27,160 bases of DNA from the NCBI GenBank assembly GCA_018713605.1, contig DVOM01000022.1, forward strand, positions 1-27,160, given 5' to 3'. This document shows, one piece after another, positions 9,501 to 17,300 of this stretch. The notes under the pieces were generated by a model. The model had not been told where the DNA came from, did no database searches, and saw only the letters and a list, made by a program, of their open reading frames with translations. A program made the translations under genes and the position numbers. The first letter of the stretch is position 1. Each line of letters opens with the position of its first letter. This stretch comes from Scatacola_A faecigallinarum (GTDB lineage Bacteria; Pseudomonadota; Alphaproteobacteria; RF32; CAG-239).

Positions 9501-10838
9501 GAGGAGTATTTTATCGGGCTTGAACCCAAAGACAAGGACTTTTCGGCGCCAAAGGCCGCGCCGGAAATGAATATGGCGCCGGTGCGTGAAATTGTCCGCT
9601 TCGATACGGTAAGTTATGATAACGTTCCCAAAACGGCCGACGGTACCGTCTCTCGGCAGGGTTTCCTTAATTACGGCGAAGAAATTCCGACAATCTGGCA
9701 GAAAATGCTCCAGGAAAATATTTTCGTTGAGCGCGAAGTCGATTTGGCGGCCATACTGGAAGCCGGCAGCGGCCGCGAAGGAGCTTTTATGCGCGGCGGA
9801 CGGTATCCCTGCAAACTGGGCGAAAAGATTATCGACATTGATCCTTATGACGGACAGTATATGGTCGTCAGCGAACTCGCCGGCGCCGACGGTGCCGTTT
9901 CGCGCAGCTCAGGCGGCAGCAATAACAGCGCTGCCAATATGGCGACCCGCGAGTTTCTTAAAAAGATCGGCGTCTATATTGAAGATAAAATAAGCAAAAC
10001 CGGCAATCCGGGCGTTTCGATTGACGAAAACAAGCTTCCGCAGTGTCAGGAAATTGAAATTATCGGCAACTCCGGGCTTGCGGCCAAGTTTTACTATACG
10101 GTGCGCGATATTGAAGCGGATACCGAAGGTCCGGCCGCCATTCAGCCGAAAGAAACCATCGGCAGCCCGAGTGAACTCGGGACGCTGCTAAAGGCACAGG
10201 ATGCCGGCGGTATCCGTTTCGCCGACAAACCGCTTGAAGTGTTTGAGCGTCTGAAGAAAATAGCCGAAGAGCAGGATAATCCGAACAGCGAGTATCAAAC
10301 CAATCTTAAAGACGAAATTTTTAACAATGCGCCTTATAACATAAACCAGATTGGCGACTTTCTTGACTATGTCGAAGTCGAAACAACCTACCGTCAGACG
10401 TTGGAAGAACTGAAAGCCAGCCTTGACGAAGTCAACGATATGCTGAAAGAACAGCTGGTTGAAGCCGGTTTTACGCCGACTTCGGACTTTGATATTTCGA
10501 AGGATGAAGATTACGAACTGGCACGCAGCAGCCTTGACCGCCTTAAAAATAAGCTGGTGGAAGAGGGTTTTTCGGGAATTTCCGGCGTCAATGTCAGTGA
10601 CAACGAAGTGGTTGAAGAACGCCTGAACAAAATTAAACGTATTTTTACCGCTTTGCGCAAAGATAAGGATGAACTGCTGCCTCTTAATGAGAATTCGCCC
10701 TCCGACAGCGAACTTGACGAGCAGATTAAAACCGAAGAAGTCAACAAGAGCGTCGTCGGCGAATATGACAAGAAGGTTGAGGAAGAGTTCCAAAAGCAGT
10801 TGAATAATTTCAAACCGCCGTTCTGTGCGGCTTACTGA
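6585..10838 (+). CDS. Giant exported coiled-coil protein D
   Basis: This 1417-aa exported protein is the largest of the four helical ones and is not assignable to a known family. ATG 6585 is preceded by AAGGAG at 6572-6577 that overlaps the previous stop. The signal peptide is about residues 1-28 (KDAGA|FLL). Residues 109-237 resemble the C-terminal module of protein A (residues 495-622). The middle is acidic and helical, with long coiled coils at roughly 660-880. The C-terminal third has a more globular composition and isolated cysteines (RACADGRC, RYPCKL). Residues 1287-1352 are two tandem 33-residue units. It lacks a cluster of membrane helices, so it is not an ordinary VirB6. Its position suggests a periplasmic, outer-membrane or extracellular part of the T4SS. 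Confidence 0.78.
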   Translation: MRKIGNKLSFLFLVVSMLAGVCVKDAGAFLLPPGPGTPTVDPLADVNMTIDYGVQVVNNTTSGITKLKQEQTKLVKAAKEKLAGEVEGLMPSKKDKNKKEKAVPGSKKIAECKIADIEKPSSVKKAFYKLFLAYPSDKSDEMAAYRDKASEFYQDTIVEAYVASRELEKELDELEKNFAKLTPMLVTGEGGNGAESGDDNNGTWKNAYTAYDTMNQLLKITEELAAMRAQLEAAKAVKHHIVPAAYKKKSKESSLLEKRGNLQLASRSVRYGSEKLVFAQVDFNNFQKASVSSTPTVSSNGGASITSFAQQRKAAAVQASRQEAIGIISGQSAASSLSKSTANDTAVEDEDYEYDPATDSSVKYMRAPEPDIASPFKGNEEKMDELDKLDPLYEKATEALELHNLLQSLPTHKENAEKYNRHKQLHDKSVEMLRTADKCALQFLGRYYDDPEKVWTGGPISDENTANYDLRSGISGWAIKAFEIAKAETTAPVDSDDGIVAEIDLIDTGDMTKRSENENAYKEKAQGLGSPDEEEKVEAINRETELIAWKIGAEAAKKLAEDQYSSNPQWGTAQTRFPVWNDQKNFYNQYIDGKYNNIKEYLAALQFNQVSLNIAQELNNILTEDPEVKAYNARELGRLAGVVGDDDETEEEEAANDEITSLVAQKQADLEKAADKRRNALKPLEEQKENINKSIEEASAALSSFNERINQLKKEKLTAQSSVEDMQVQLEIADDVAEYARENGEENEEDSVSQAFAKESIKENQARETSVEPEIERYQGLVKVQEEKIEQLKNRLEQVEKQIAAVEESYTRQAQELEEKYTAAFEAARKKIQDGKTAKAAKTLLSLYRENVERTVVGDLIGTASVRGIISQAEGLVGDTKSYAVQAVETARSDIYKLGDELYLPGSSAMVVKRHAELMKELQNIPVDKLVASSSSLGKFGSNTVITSALTTLFQKVVTQRACADGRCENADEEYFIGLEPKDKDFSAPKAAPEMNMAPVREIVRFDTVSYDNVPKTADGTVSRQGFLNYGEEIPTIWQKMLQENIFVEREVDLAAILEAGSGREGAFMRGGRYPCKLGEKIIDIDPYDGQYMVVSELAGADGAVSRSSGGSNNSAANMATREFLKKIGVYIEDKISKTGNPGVSIDENKLPQCQEIEIIGNSGLAAKFYYTVRDIEADTEGPAAIQPKETIGSPSELGTLLKAQDAGGIRFADKPLEVFERLKKIAEEQDNPNSEYQTNLKDEIFNNAPYNINQIGDFLDYVEVETTYRQTLEELKASLDEVNDMLKEQLVEAGFTPTSDFDISKDEDYELARSSLDRLKNKLVEEGFSGISGVNVSDNEVVEERLNKIKRIFTALRKDKDELLPLNENSPSDSELDEQIKTEEVNKSVVGEYDKKVEEEFQKQLNNFKPPFCAAY
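10443..10640 (+). repeat. Two tandem 33-residue units near the C-terminus of protein D
   Basis: Residues 1287-1319 and 1320-1352 of the 1417-aa protein align without gaps. Both begin LKxxLVExGF, share a Ser at unit position 14, an I/V-S pair at 18-19 and E at 22 and 25, and end in Arg at 33. The DNA copies have diverged, so the duplication is old. Confidence 0.65.
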
Positions 10839-10848
10839 TAGAAGAGAA

Positions 10849-11607
10849 ATGAGCGAAAACGACAACATATTAGAGGGAACCAGAGTACTTTCGATTACGG
10901 ATGCAAACGGCCGGCATAAGGAGTTTATCAGCGAAGTCGAAAAAGAAGTTTCCGGTTTCAAACTCAAATATTATATGTGGCTTTCCCGGCTGTTTATCCT
11001 TTTTGCCGTGGTTTCGCTGATGATTTTCATGAGTTCTTCGCTGGCGCTGTTCAAACTGGCGCCGCAGGTTTCCGTCGAGCCTTTTCTGATAATCAGGCAG
11101 GATACTTCCGACGGTATTGTGCGCTATGAGCCGATTTCATACAAAATGGCTTCCAAAAACCAGTTGATGGAAACCTTTGTTCGCCAGTACGTCCTGTTGC
11201 GCAATACGATTATTGCCGACGAGAAGGAAATGCAGACCCGCTGGTTTCCGGGCGGTATGATGAACTTTTTGTCTTCTGACTATGTCTTCGGCCAGTTTTC
11301 CGCTTATCGCGACAGTATCTGGAGCAAAATCATCGACGCCGAAATGGTTCGTGAAGTCGAAATTATTTCCATCGGCAAGCTCGGCGGCGAAAAAAGTCCG
11401 GTTTGGAAGGTGGACTTCAAAACCTACGACCTCTCGACCACCATGCGCAATCAGAATACCCGGGCTTTGATTCTGAGCACGCGCTATTGGACGGCTTCCG
11501 TCACGGCCTATTTCCTCCGCGGCCGCGAGTTTGTCGGTCTTCGTCTTATCAATCCGATTGGCTTTACCGTAACCCGCTATTCGCAGACCGAAGTCGAAAT
11601 TTTCTGA
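10849..11607 (+). CDS. virB8: VirB8-family inner-membrane assembly factor, copy 1
   Basis: VirB8 is a bitopic inner-membrane protein that helps nucleate the T4SS channel. This 252-aa product has a cytoplasmic N-terminus, one membrane helix at about residues 43-68 and a periplasmic VirB8 domain. The domain contains FVRQYVLLR, RWFPGG, RYWTASV and a C-terminal INPIGFTVTRY, which matches the family's NPxGFxVxxY ending. ATG 10849 is chosen because AGAAGAG lies just upstream; GTG 10825 would overlap the previous gene. It follows the 1417-aa gene by 10 bases and is followed by an AT-rich gap. It is paralogous to the second VirB8 at 11933. Confidence 0.92.
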   Translation: MSENDNILEGTRVLSITDANGRHKEFISEVEKEVSGFKLKYYMWLSRLFILFAVVSLMIFMSSSLALFKLAPQVSVEPFLIIRQDTSDGIVRYEPISYKMASKNQLMETFVRQYVLLRNTIIADEKEMQTRWFPGGMMNFLSSDYVFGQFSAYRDSIWSKIIDAEMVREVEIISIGKLGGEKSPVWKVDFKTYDLSTTMRNQNTRALILSTRYWTASVTAYFLRGREFVGLRLINPIGFTVTRYSQTEVEIF

Positions 11608-11725
11608 AAACTTCTTTGCCTGTTGATAAGTTGGGGATTTTGGCCTTATGGGATTAGACTTTTAAAATAAAAAAGTTTAAGTTCATAATATCTATACTAG
11701 TATACTGTTATAAGGATATATCGCA
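11608..11725 (+). promoter_or_regulatory. AT-rich spacer before the VirB7-like gene, possible internal promoter
   Basis: This is the longest gap inside the plus-strand operon. It is strongly AT-rich and has two TATACT hexamers (11693-11698 and 11701-11706) that fit a -10 box, but no convincing -35 box at the right distance. AAGGA at 11712-11716 is the ribosome binding site for ATG 11726. It may give the outer-membrane core genes (VirB7-VirB8-VirB9-VirB10) their own transcription. No hairpin terminator is evident. Confidence 0.35.
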
Positions 11726-11914
11726 ATGTGCAAAAAATTTATTATGTTATTCGTACTGCTTATGCTTACGGCCTGCGGTATTTTCGGCTCATATTATGAG
11801 GCCGAACCGGTCGGCGTCGGCAAAGGCGTGGACGAACTCAAGCTTTCTCCCTGCGCCTGTCTTCAGGTCGAACTTCCTCAAAACCTGCCGGATTGGTTTG
11901 TTGAAACAATTTAA
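11726..11914 (+). CDS. virB7: Small VirB7-like lipoprotein
   Basis: This 62-aa protein has a lipoprotein signal: a Lys-rich start, a hydrophobic stretch and lipobox LTAC with the acylated Cys at residue 17. After cleavage about 46 residues remain, including a CxC pair at residues 43 and 45. VirB7 proteins are small outer-membrane lipoproteins that stabilise VirB9, sometimes through a disulfide. Size, lipobox and placement immediately before virB8/virB9 fit that role. The sequence itself is too short for a firm family match, so the VirB7 name rests on context. ATG 11726 follows AAGGA at a 9-base distance. Confidence 0.72.
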   Translation: MCKKFIMLFVLLMLTACGIFGSYYEAEPVGVGKGVDELKLSPCACLQVELPQNLPDWFVETI

Positions 11915-11932
11915 CCGGGACTGATGTAAAAA

Positions 11933-12661
11933 ATGGCAAATCAGTTAGAAGGAAATAACACTCAGCAGAAGCTTATCGGCGGCGCCGCGCGGCGGCCGCA
12001 GCGGCAGGTGCGCAACGAAGACGTTTTCGTCGCCAATGTCGGCGAAAAACGTTATCTTTGGACGGCGCGCGCTTTCGCAATTATTACCGCAATCAGCCTC
12101 TGCTGCAACATTGTGCTGATTCTTGCCATTATGCAGGTTTTGCCGCTTTATCGCGTCGAACCTTTTTTGCTTACGTTTCAAAACAAGGAAGAGCAGGTTT
12201 ACAATATTCAGCCGATTAAGGGGCGCATGGAGGATCAAAAGGCCATTACCGAGGTCTTTGTCCGCCAGTATGTACTGCTGCGCAGTTCTTTTGACCGCGA
12301 TGTGCAGGAGATGGAAGCGCGCTGGATGCCCGGCGGTCCCGTGCAGGAGATGTCTTCTTCCGCTGTCTATACCGAATTTTTGGAAAAAACGGCCAAAAAA
12401 GCGCTGGATTTGATTCGTGCGCGATCCCTGCAGCGCAATGTCCGTATTCTGACGGTTAACGAACTTGGCCGCGGCCTTTGGCAGGTCGAGTATGAAACGC
12501 AGGACATGTATCCGGATTCTCCCGCGCCGGAAGTCAACTACTGGACGGCTTCGCTGCGCATCGCCTACAACCGCAAAAGCGTCAAGTACGGCGAGCGTCT
12601 TAAAAATCCGGTCGGTTTTACGGTGGTCAGATATTCTCTGACATATAACAAGGTTAAGTAG
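11933..12661 (+). CDS. virB8: VirB8-family inner-membrane assembly factor, copy 2
   Basis: This 242-aa second VirB8 paralogue has a cytoplasmic basic N-terminus, one membrane helix at about residues 44-68 and a periplasmic domain. It shares FVRQYVLLR with copy 1 at the same place, then RWMPGG, NYWTASL and KNPVGFTVVRY at the C-terminus. It lies 18 bases after the VirB7-like gene and 20 bases before virB9. Two diverged VirB8 proteins in one operon suggest a heteromeric ring or two different partners. Duplicated VirB8 is known in the rickettsial rvh system. The ribosome binding site is weak. The family call is secure. Confidence 0.92.
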   Translation: MANQLEGNNTQQKLIGGAARRPQRQVRNEDVFVANVGEKRYLWTARAFAIITAISLCCNIVLILAIMQVLPLYRVEPFLLTFQNKEEQVYNIQPIKGRMEDQKAITEVFVRQYVLLRSSFDRDVQEMEARWMPGGPVQEMSSSAVYTEFLEKTAKKALDLIRARSLQRNVRILTVNELGRGLWQVEYETQDMYPDSPAPEVNYWTASLRIAYNRKSVKYGERLKNPVGFTVVRYSLTYNKVK

Positions 12662-12681
12662 GTTTATAAGGTATTCAGATA

Positions 12682-14301
12682 ATGATTTTACGGTCGGCTA
12701 AGTTATTCCTTCTTTTAATGCTGGTGGTTTTCGGTGGTAATGCCGTTGCGCAGACGACCATGAACAGTCTTGACCAGAATGCGGATCAAAGCCAGGGACA
12801 ATATATGCCGATGAATATGGGATATGCCGGTTTCAATTCTCTGGGCATGATTCAAAGTGCCTGGCTGGATCCGATGCAGAACCTCGGCGAAGGGCAAAGC
12901 AAGCCTGCTTACTCGAAATATTACTGGTCGCCTGATTTGGTGTTGCCCATCCGTCTCCGCGAAGGCATGATGACGCTTATTAATTTTCCGAACTGGGAAT
13001 TGATTGAAGATATTTACATCGGTGACAACGCGACTTTTGACGGCCAGATTTCCGGTCCGAACACCTTGCTGCTGTATCCCCGCAAGGGTGCTAATGTCGG
13101 CGTTGACACCAACGTCATCGTTTTCGGCCGTTCCGGCAATAAATATGTTTTCTATGTCAAAAGCGAAGGTGTCAATACCGAACGCCTGACCAACTCGATT
13201 ATCGACATAGATGTCATTGACGGACCGTCCGGTTCCGGCGGCGCCGGCGCCTCCAGCGCGCGGATGTCGTCGATAGGCGGCGGGTTGGGTGTTAATGCCA
13301 GCCATTACAATCGCGGCGGCAGCTCCGGAATGTCGGTTGATTCGACTTTTACCAAACGTTTCCAGATGGCGGACTGGATTAAGAATATTCCGCTTGACCC
13401 CAGTAAGTTCCGTTTTGACATTGAGGTTTATGTTCCCAACCCCGATGACGTCGTTATTGCGCCGGAACGCGTTTGGCGCGACGATATTTTCACTTACATT
13501 GATCTGGGCGAGAAAGCATTGAATATGACGCAGCGCCCGATTGTGACCCTGATTGTTGAACGTATTGAGGTTCCGGTCGGTTTTCGTACCAAAGGACCGA
13601 ACAACCGTCTGATAATCGTTGAGGGTATCGGCGATATGGTCATGCGCAACGGCAAACGGATTGTCTGCCTGAAAATGCGGCGTTCAGATGATGCCGGTCT
13701 GGAAGATGCCACTTATGCAACCGATTTTGAAGACAACCGCTGGGATGTTCCTCCCGCGCTGCCCGGCAATGGTAGCACCGGTGTGAAAGGCGGAGCTGCG
13801 GGCGGCAGCGAATTTAACGGCGGCAACGGTGGCGTTCCCGGACAATATGATATTCAGGTCGGCCAGAGTCAGCTGATAGTCCCGGCCAACGGTCAGGGAC
13901 AGAATGTCAGCGTCGGTTATCAGGGCGGCGACGGTATTGACTATTCCAAAATGCAGCGTATCAGCAACAACAACCAATATGATGCCGGCGCGCGCAATAT
14001 GGCGCAGCGCTACGGTTACGGCAGCGGTTTCAGCGGCGAAGGTTCCAACATTTCCATTGAGCTGGGTACTGATGCCGACGTTACCAACCTCGAGCGGCTT
14101 TGGGACAGCCTGGTCAACAAATATCCTGACGTTCTCGGCGTTTATCAGCCGTTCTTCTCGGTAGATACGCCGGCGGACGGTCAGGGCAAAGAGCTGTTTC
14201 ATCTGCGCGTTGGCCCGGTCAAGTCGCTTGATGCCGGCGATTCCGCCTGTAGCCGCCTGGGACGCAACGGCGTATTTTGTAGTGTAGTCAGGACCCAATG
14301 A
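12682..14301 (+). CDS. virB9: VirB9/CagX-family outer-membrane core protein with C-terminal SPOR-like domain
   Basis: VirB9 forms the outer-membrane core ring with VirB7 and VirB10. This 539-aa protein has a signal peptide (residues 1-24, NAVAQ), an N-terminal VirB9 region, a Gly-rich linker and the C-terminal VirB9 domain at about 243-333. That domain has the expected RVWRDDIFTYIDL, the stretch around RPIVTLIVERIEVPV and a final KRIVCLKMRR. Typical VirB9 proteins end here at about 270-300 aa. Here a Gly/Asn/Gln-rich linker (about 345-450) leads to residues 456-539, which look like a SPOR peptidoglycan-binding domain: NISIELG at the start and FHLRVGPVKSLDAGDSAC then VFCSVVRT at the end. The stop overlaps the next start as ATGA. 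Confidence 0.9.
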   Translation: MILRSAKLFLLLMLVVFGGNAVAQTTMNSLDQNADQSQGQYMPMNMGYAGFNSLGMIQSAWLDPMQNLGEGQSKPAYSKYYWSPDLVLPIRLREGMMTLINFPNWELIEDIYIGDNATFDGQISGPNTLLLYPRKGANVGVDTNVIVFGRSGNKYVFYVKSEGVNTERLTNSIIDIDVIDGPSGSGGAGASSARMSSIGGGLGVNASHYNRGGSSGMSVDSTFTKRFQMADWIKNIPLDPSKFRFDIEVYVPNPDDVVIAPERVWRDDIFTYIDLGEKALNMTQRPIVTLIVERIEVPVGFRTKGPNNRLIIVEGIGDMVMRNGKRIVCLKMRRSDDAGLEDATYATDFEDNRWDVPPALPGNGSTGVKGGAAGGSEFNGGNGGVPGQYDIQVGQSQLIVPANGQGQNVSVGYQGGDGIDYSKMQRISNNNQYDAGARNMAQRYGYGSGFSGEGSNISIELGTDADVTNLERLWDSLVNKYPDVLGVYQPFFSVDTPADGQGKELFHLRVGPVKSLDAGDSACSRLGRNGVFCSVVRTQ

Positions 14302-17300
14302 GCAAAGAAGTACTTACACATTCCGAAAGTTACGTCAAAAAAACCAACCGCATAATTCTTGCGGTTGGTATTACTTCTTTTATTATCTTTATTTTCGGCG
14401 TTGTGCTTCTGATTAAAAGCAATAAGGTTGTTGATGACTATGAAGAACCGGTTTTTACCGACAATGACGACGCGCTTAACATCGGCAATACCAGCCCTTT
14501 GACCGACAATCTTGAGTTCGGCATCGTTGATGACGGCGAAGTGCCGATTACCATGACGCCGGATCCCGTTTCCATGGGGCAGGTTGTGCTCGGTACTGAA
14601 GCCAAGAATGTTCTGACCATCGGCACCAACGGCAAAACCGCGATTAAAATTGACGACGTCGAACTGGCCGAGCCGCCGTTTGACGGTTTTACTTACGAGG
14701 ATAACTGTACGGACGAGGAATTGCGCGGCGAACAGACCTGTAATATTACCATGAACTGGATTCCGGTCATTCACGGCAACGTGCAGAATAATTTTATCAT
14801 TTCATGGCACGAAGCCAATCTGACCCGCAGCAATGCCAAATCGGCCAAAGTTCCTGTCGAAGGCAGCGCCATTCGTAAGGAAGACTGCAATTTTTGCGAA
14901 ACCGCGCTGCCTCAGGGAGCTGCATCAGCAACCGAACAGGCCAAAGCCGAGATTGCCGCCAAGCAGGTGCGCAACGCTGTCGGTCCCAACGGCGAGGTTA
15001 TCGGTACCATTGATGAAGACGGCTATGTTCGCGACGCCGACGGCAACATTATCGGTCGGATGAATGCCAACGGTCTGGTTGTTGACGATAACGGCAATGT
15101 TATCGGCGTCGGCGACAACCGCAAACTTGTTTATGATGAATTCGGCAACGTTATCGGCCATGTTAATCCGGACGGTACCGTTGTTGACAAGGACGGCAAT
15201 GTTATCGGCCGTACGCTGCCGGACGGCACAGTGGTTAACAATGACGGCGCGCCGATTGGCAAAGCCGTTGACGCCGGTTATGTGTATGATGAAAACGGCA
15301 ACATTATCGGCCGCGTGCTGCCGGACGGTACCGTGGTCGATATGGACGGCAACGTTATCGGTCGTCTGAACGAAAAAGGCGAGGTTGTAGACGCCAACGG
15401 CAACGTCATCGGCTACGTGACCAAACCCGGACGTACCGCGATTGACGAAAACGGCAATGTTCTCGGCGTTGTCATGCCGAATGGCGCCGTCGTCGACGCT
15501 AACGGTAATGTTGTCGGTTATGTTGATGAGAACGGCAATGTCGTTACCGACGAAATTATCGGCAAGACCGGTCCAAAACGTCGTTTGGCCTATGACAAGG
15601 ACGGCAACGTTATCGGGTATATTGATGAAAACGGCAATGTGGTTGATTTTAACGGCAACGTTATCGGCAAAATGCTTGAAGACGGAACCCTGGTTGACCT
15701 GAACGGCAATGTCATCGGTCGGGCCGGCGAATATGTTGACTTGGCGCTGGACAAAGACGGAAAGGTTATCGGTTATGTCGGCGCTGATGGCAGGGTTTAT
15801 GATAAAAACGGTAATGTCATAGGCTATGTTGATGCCGACGGCAATATCGTCAGCAACGTCAAAAAGAAAATAGGTTCGCTGGTGCGTGTCGAACTGATTC
15901 CGGTTACGCCGCAGGGAACGGTGCTTGGCGTTATCAGCAATAACGGTACGGTTGAAAATGACAAACGTCAGGTTATCGGCCGTATTCTTGCCAACGGTCT
16001 GGTTAAGGATCCGTCAGGAAATCAGGTCATCGCCAAACTGGTGCGCGGCGGACTGGTGGTCGGTTATGGCTGCAAAAACGTCGGCTATCTTGATAAAAAC
16101 GGTAAAATAACCAAAGGCAACAAGGAGCTTCCCTATAAGATTATGCCGGACGGCATTGTTATTGACGACGCCGGCTCTTATATCGGCGAAGTCGTTCAGC
16201 CCGGCAGTGCGTTTGACAATACCTGCACGCTTATCGGTGAGGTCGGGACCGACGGCATTGTCCGCGATTCCGCCAACAATTACGTCGGCTGCGTCAATCC
16301 TGACGGTACGGTGCTGAACGAAACCGGCGAAATTGTCGGCGGTGTTTCCCGTTCCGGCATTGCTGTCACTTATGACGGCGAATATCTCGGCAAAGTCGGT
16401 GCTAACGGCATTGTCCAGTCGGCAGCGTTGCTGCCGGTCGGCTGCGTCGGAACTTACGGCGATGTTTTCAACAAGGACGGCGGTTACATGGGTAAGGTTT
16501 TGGAAAACCGCTATGCTTATGATCTTTCCGGCAATTTTCTTAACGTTGTCGGCGAAAACGGCAAAGTTTCGATACCCGGCGGCGGTGAAGCCAAACTTTA
16601 TGCCAACAATCTGGTTGCCGATGATGCCAACCGGATTATCGGCGTGGCACTGGACGAAAAGTCGATAGTCGTCGATCCTTCCGGAAAGTTTATGGGCCGC
16701 GTTTTCCCTGACGGCAACGTTTATAATGACAAAGGCGTTGCGTTGGGCAAAATACATGGTCGGGGCACAGGCTTTTTCAACCGTATGCTCGGCAAACTTC
16801 TGCCGCGTGGCGAAGTTGTCGATTTCTATGGCAAAAAAGTCGGCAAGGTCAATTACGACGGCCGTGTTCTCAACCGTTTCGGCGAGCTTCAGGGACGGGT
16901 TGACGCCAAAGGCCTGTTTATTGACAACAACAACGAATATCGCGGCGCGGTTCTGCTGCATGGTGCGGCCATCGGTTATGACGGTTCGTATCTCGGTTAT
17001 GCGACTTCCGACGGTACGGTAATCAACCTTGACGGCAAACACGAAGGCATAACCAGTTCCGACGGAAAGGTTTTAAACAAAGACGGCGAAGTCGTCGGCG
17101 AAGTCATTCCCGAAGACATCGTTATTGACATCTGGGGCAACTACAAAGGCCGGGTCAATTCGCTCGGCGACGTTCTGGACAATAAGAACGAAAACATTAC
17201 CGCCGTTTTGCCGGGTGGTTCGACGGACAAAAACCTGAGCCTGGTCAAGCATGGTTCGGTTATTGATTTCGGCGGCAATGTCATCGGCGCGGTAATGCCG

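Noticed and set aside
6585..10838. VirB6-type channel protein, because of its size
   Set aside because: It has a signal peptide but no cluster of membrane helices, which VirB6 requires.
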